From an uncultured Christensenellaceae bacterium (GTDB taxonomy: Bacteria > Bacillota > Clostridia > Christensenellales > Aristaeellaceae): a stretch of 9,254 bases of DNA. The notes below the pieces were generated by a model. The model searched no databases, was not told where the DNA came from, and saw nothing but the letters and a program-made list of their open reading frames with translations. Below, piece after piece: positions 6,510 to 9,254 of the stretch. Made by a program: the position numbers and the translations under genes. Each line of letters begins with the position of its first letter. Positions within the stretch are counted from its first letter, which is position 1. The stretch lies in the NCBI GenBank assembly GCA_905236495.1, contig CAJOPV010000045.1:1-9254 (forward strand), in the 5' to 3' direction.

Positions 6510-7403
6510 ATGAAAAGACATCTGGAAATCTCCGAACTGATCTTCAAGATCATCAGCTACGTGCTGCTGACGGTGTTCGCCCTGTGCTGCCTGTATCCCT
6601 TCCTGTACGCGGTGTTCGCCGCCATCAGCGGGCGCCACGCGGTGGAATACAACGAGATCGTCCTGCTCCCCAAGGCCATCCAGTATGACGCCTTCACCTG
6701 GATGTTCCAGCAGGATACCTTCTGGAATTCCTACTCCAACACCCTGTTCCTCACCATTTACGGCACGGTGTGGTCGCTGGTGGTGGCGGTGCTGGGGGCT
6801 TACGCCCTGAGCAAAAAAAGGCTCCTGTTCCGCAAGTTCTTCAATTTCTTCCTGGTGTTCACCATGTGGTTCTCCGCCGGCATCGTGCCCCAGCGCCTCA
6901 ATTACCTGGCGACCAAGAACGTGTTTCATTCCATCGGCATCATGGATGATAAATGGATGGTGGTCATCGCCATGGGCATGGCAGCCATGAATATCATCCT
7001 GTTGAGAAACGCCTTTGAAAACGTGCCCGGAGAGATCGAGGAGGCCGCCATCGTGGATGGGGCCACGGAAATGCAGGTGCTCCGGCAGGTATTCATCCCC
7101 ATGAGCAAATCCACCATCGCCACGGTGGCCCTGTTCTTCGCCATCTCCCGCTGGAACGGCTACTTCTGGGCCAAGGAAATGGTGACCAACGCCTGGGAAA
7201 AGCCGCTGCAGGTGTATATCCGCACCAAGCTGGACGAGCTGGTGTATGACCCTGAAACCATCAACTACTGGAACGAGACTTACGCCACCGATTCGGTGAT
7301 CTACGCCCTGATCGTGTGCAGCATCATCCCCATCCTCATCATTTACCCCTTTATTCAGAAGTACTTCGCCAAAGGCACGAATGCCGGCGGTGTGAAGGAA
7401 TAA
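6510..7403 (+). CDS. Sugar ABC transporter permease, YtcP/YesQ-like (COG0395 type)
   Basis: This 297-residue partner permease forms the second half of the import channel. Membrane segments lie near 15-38, 78-100, 108-126, 148-166, 200-215 and 262-282. The EAA loop reads EEAAIVDGATEMQVLRQVFIP (177-197), with the conserved Gly at 184, and should contact the shared ATPase. The N-terminal ISYVLLTVFALCCLYPFLYAV segment is characteristic of this permease class. ATG at 6510 has AGGGGAGGAG at 6493-6502, partly overlapping the stop of the previous gene. The solute-binding gene starts 22 nt downstream, so all four transport genes should be co-transcribed. Confidence 0.95.
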   Translation: MKRHLEISELIFKIISYVLLTVFALCCLYPFLYAVFAAISGRHAVEYNEIVLLPKAIQYDAFTWMFQQDTFWNSYSNTLFLTIYGTVWSLVVAVLGAYALSKKRLLFRKFFNFFLVFTMWFSAGIVPQRLNYLATKNVFHSIGIMDDKWMVVIAMGMAAMNIILLRNAFENVPGEIEEAAIVDGATEMQVLRQVFIPMSKSTIATVALFFAISRWNGYFWAKEMVTNAWEKPLQVYIRTKLDELVYDPETINYWNETYATDSVIYALIVCSIIPILIIYPFIQKYFAKGTNAGGVKE

Positions 7404-7424
7404 AAAAACAAGGAGGAACCTACC

Positions 7425-9254
7425 ATGAAGAAGCTCTTATCTCTGGTGCTGGCCTGCGCCCTGCTGCTCACCTTGACCGGCAGCGCGCTGGCGGCGGAAA
7501 AGTACGCCGACGGCACCACCCTGCGCATGGCTGTGGGTTACAACAGCGCCAAGACCGGCATCGTTTTCGATGCTGAGACCGCTGGCGAAGGCGTCACCCT
7601 GGCGGATGGCAAAACCTATACCGCCGGCAGCCTGAAGCCCACCTGGGTCGCCGCGGAGGAGATCCTGGGCGTGAAGTTCGAGAGCAAGTACCAGGGCAAC
7701 AGCGCCGCCAATGAGTTCGCTTATTGGAAGGATCAGCTGGGCGAGGTGGATATGGTGAGCGGTACTGCCGCCGGCCTGTCCGAAAACGGCGAAGCCGGGC
7801 TGCTGGTGAATCTGGCGGACTACATGGACGAAATGCCCAACTTCAAGGCGTATCTGGATGCCAACCCCATCGTGCGCCTGTCCATCACCGGCAACACCGA
7901 AACCGGCGCCATCTACTTCAGCCCCTACTTTGACGGCGTGAACGACATCGAGCGGATGCCCCTCATGCGCGTTGACTGGGCTATCAAGCTGCTGGACGGC
8001 GAAGGCGAATTTACCGCCGAAGCTTGCGGCAATACCAAAGAGCCCGTGTATCAGCCCTATATGCCCACCGAAGGCCAGGTGGCGATCGACGTGGTGACCC
8101 TGGACGGCACCGCCGTTGAGACCATCACCAAGGATTACGACGCCGCCGGCAACATCGTTGCCAAGATGAACGATGCCGGTTCCGTCAGCGGCGTGGAAGC
8201 CGTGAATATGCTGCGCGCCTACATTGACACCGCTTACAACGGATACTACGGCACCCAGCGCTCCAACCTCTTCATCGGTCAGAACGCCGCCTGGGACGTG
8301 GATGAGCTGGTGGCGCTGCTGCGCTGCGTGGTCGCCAACGCCCAGACCCTGAACGGCACCGACTCCATCGACGGCCTGTTCTCCCGCGAGGACAACAACA
8401 ACCAGCGCCGCATCGACCTGTATCGCTTCGCCGGTCACCTCTTCGGCGTGCGCGGCCTGGAATCCCGCTCCGATTACCTGTATGTGGGCACCGACGGCAA
8501 ATTGCATGACGCCCGTCAGGAAGCCGACGCCTATGCCGCCATGGAGCGCATGAATGCCATGGCCCAGGAAGGCCTGATCTCCACCGCCTATATCAACGGC
8601 GAGGAAGTTTCCTCCAGCAAGTACCTGGAGAACGATCAGGGCTTCATGTCCTATGACTACAACCAGACCCAGACCGTGATGAACGAAACCAAGCTGCAGG
8701 CCGACCAGGGCGAAAAGTACATGGCGATCATGGTGCCCGTGGCCCTGTGGCAGGATGGCGCCGAGGGCGGCACCTACATGCGTTTCACCGAATCCTGGCG
8801 CTCCGTCAAGACCGACGGCTGGGCCATCTCCAAGGCCGGCGTTGCGGGCGACGACAACAAGCTGCATGCCGCGCTGGCGCTGATCGACTACGCTTACTCC
8901 GAGAAGGGCCAGATCCTCATGAGCTACGGCCCCGATGCCTTCATCAAGACCAACGACGACGGCACCTACGTGACCTTCCTCTTCAACGGCAAGGAAATGC
9001 CCGTCATCGCGGACGCCACCTACGCTGAGCTCTGGGAGAAGGCCAGCGGTAACTATACCAACTATGCCCGTATGTACCTGGGCTCCACCCTGAGCTTTGC
9101 CAAGAGCCAGGCCTTCGAGTATCAGTGCACCGCTGAAGCCGGCAAGGAAGGCGCGGGCCGCATTTCCACCGCCATCGGCCTGGGCACCATCAAGCATCCC
9201 GAGCTGGCCCTCACCGAGAACCCCTGGTACACCTCCGTGCCCACCGTGCTGCCC
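7425..9254 (+). CDS. Extracellular solute-binding protein of the sugar ABC transporter (LplA/YtcQ-like), cut by window edge
   Basis: The frame is open for 610 residues to the window end without a stop. AAGGAGG lies 8 nt before ATG 7425. A signal peptide is plain: MKK, a hydrophobic core to about residue 18, then SALA followed by AEK, with probable cleavage after A23. Unusually, there is no lipobox cysteine at the cleavage point, whereas such proteins in Gram-positive bacteria are normally lipoproteins. The mature part resembles family-1 solute-binding proteins paired with LplB-type permeases: an early strand TTLRMAVGYN (31-40), the segment WVAAEEILGVKFE (74-86), then YWKDQLGEVDMVSG (100-113) and LLVNLADYMDEMPNFKAYL (126-144). 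It has few cysteines. The protein would capture the sugar outside the membrane and deliver it to the two upstream permeases. At 610 or more residues it is longer than the roughly 500-560 I recall as usual for this group, so extra domain content is possible. Ligand unknown. Confidence 0.94.
   Translation, partial: MKKLLSLVLACALLLTLTGSALAAEKYADGTTLRMAVGYNSAKTGIVFDAETAGEGVTLADGKTYTAGSLKPTWVAAEEILGVKFESKYQGNSAANEFAYWKDQLGEVDMVSGTAAGLSENGEAGLLVNLADYMDEMPNFKAYLDANPIVRLSITGNTETGAIYFSPYFDGVNDIERMPLMRVDWAIKLLDGEGEFTAEACGNTKEPVYQPYMPTEGQVAIDVVTLDGTAVETITKDYDAAGNIVAKMNDAGSVSGVEAVNMLRAYIDTAYNGYYGTQRSNLFIGQNAAWDVDELVALLRCVVANAQTLNGTDSIDGLFSREDNNNQRRIDLYRFAGHLFGVRGLESRSDYLYVGTDGKLHDARQEADAYAAMERMNAMAQEGLISTAYINGEEVSSSKYLENDQGFMSYDYNQTQTVMNETKLQADQGEKYMAIMVPVALWQDGAEGGTYMRFTESWRSVKTDGWAISKAGVAGDDNKLHAALALIDYAYSEKGQILMSYGPDAFIKTNDDGTYVTFLFNGKEMPVIADATYAELWEKASGNYTNYARMYLGSTLSFAKSQAFEYQCTAEAGKEGAGRISTAIGLGTIKHPELALTENPWYTSVPTVLP

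Noticed and set aside
7425..7457. VLAC at residues 8-11 of the binding protein as a lipobox
   Set aside because: The cysteine at residue 11 leaves too short a hydrophobic core, Leu at the -2 position is unusual, and a good signal peptidase I site follows at residues 21-23.
7437..9197. A 586-residue open frame on the minus strand opposite the solute-binding protein
   Set aside because: It is fully antisense to a clear binding-protein gene, is rich in Gly/His/Val/Ala as expected from mirrored GC-rich codons, and shows no recognisable domain or convincing ribosome site.

Overview
The window is a GC-rich (roughly 60 % by eye) piece of bacterial chromosome devoted to sugar uptake and catabolism. 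The gene families are an LplB/YtcP-type sugar ABC transporter without its own ATPase, an AraM/EgsA-type glycerol-1-phosphate dehydrogenase, a DUF4867-like protein and a xylulokinase. Together with strong AGGAGG-type ribosome binding sites and sigma-A-like promoters, they point to a Bacillota (Firmicutes) genome, most likely a GC-rich, gut-type Clostridia lineage. That placement is an inference; there is no rRNA or other phylogenetic marker in the window.

Layout. Bases 1-2948 hold a leftward operon, read from right to left: a xylulokinase (2948-1422), a DUF4867-like cupin-type protein (1393-746) and the N-terminal half of an L-fucose-isomerase-like protein (707 to beyond base 1). Bases 2949-3148 are a divergent regulatory region with one recognisable promoter in each direction. 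Bases 3149-4516 encode a rightward glycerol-1-phosphate dehydrogenase that ends in a good rho-independent terminator (4525-4558). A near-perfect TTGACA/TATAAT promoter (4557-4586) begins inside the terminator's T tract and is followed by a leader of about 190 nt with inverted repeats. A rightward transport operon then runs to the window end: a six-TM membrane protein of unknown function (4782-5390), two ABC permeases (5387-6493 and 6510-7403) and a secreted solute-binding protein (7425 to beyond 9254).

How the genes may work together. The solute-binding protein would capture a sugar or oligosaccharide outside the cell, and the two permeases would import it using a shared ATPase encoded elsewhere (MsmX-like). 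The isomerase-like protein and the FGGY kinase would convert the sugar to a ketose and then a ketose phosphate, with the DUF4867 protein in an unassigned role. The combination of isomerase, kinase, AraM-type dehydrogenase, binding protein and two permeases recalls the Bacillus subtilis araABDLMNPQ operon. Here it is split into divergent units, uses different isomerase and kinase families, and shows no epimerase. The actual sugar cannot be read from the sequence.

No mobile elements, CRISPR arrays, tRNAs or rRNAs were seen. No gene-free stretch exceeds 300 bases. The least understood parts are the DUF4867 gene, the six-TM protein coupled to the transporter, and the structured leader at 4593-4781.
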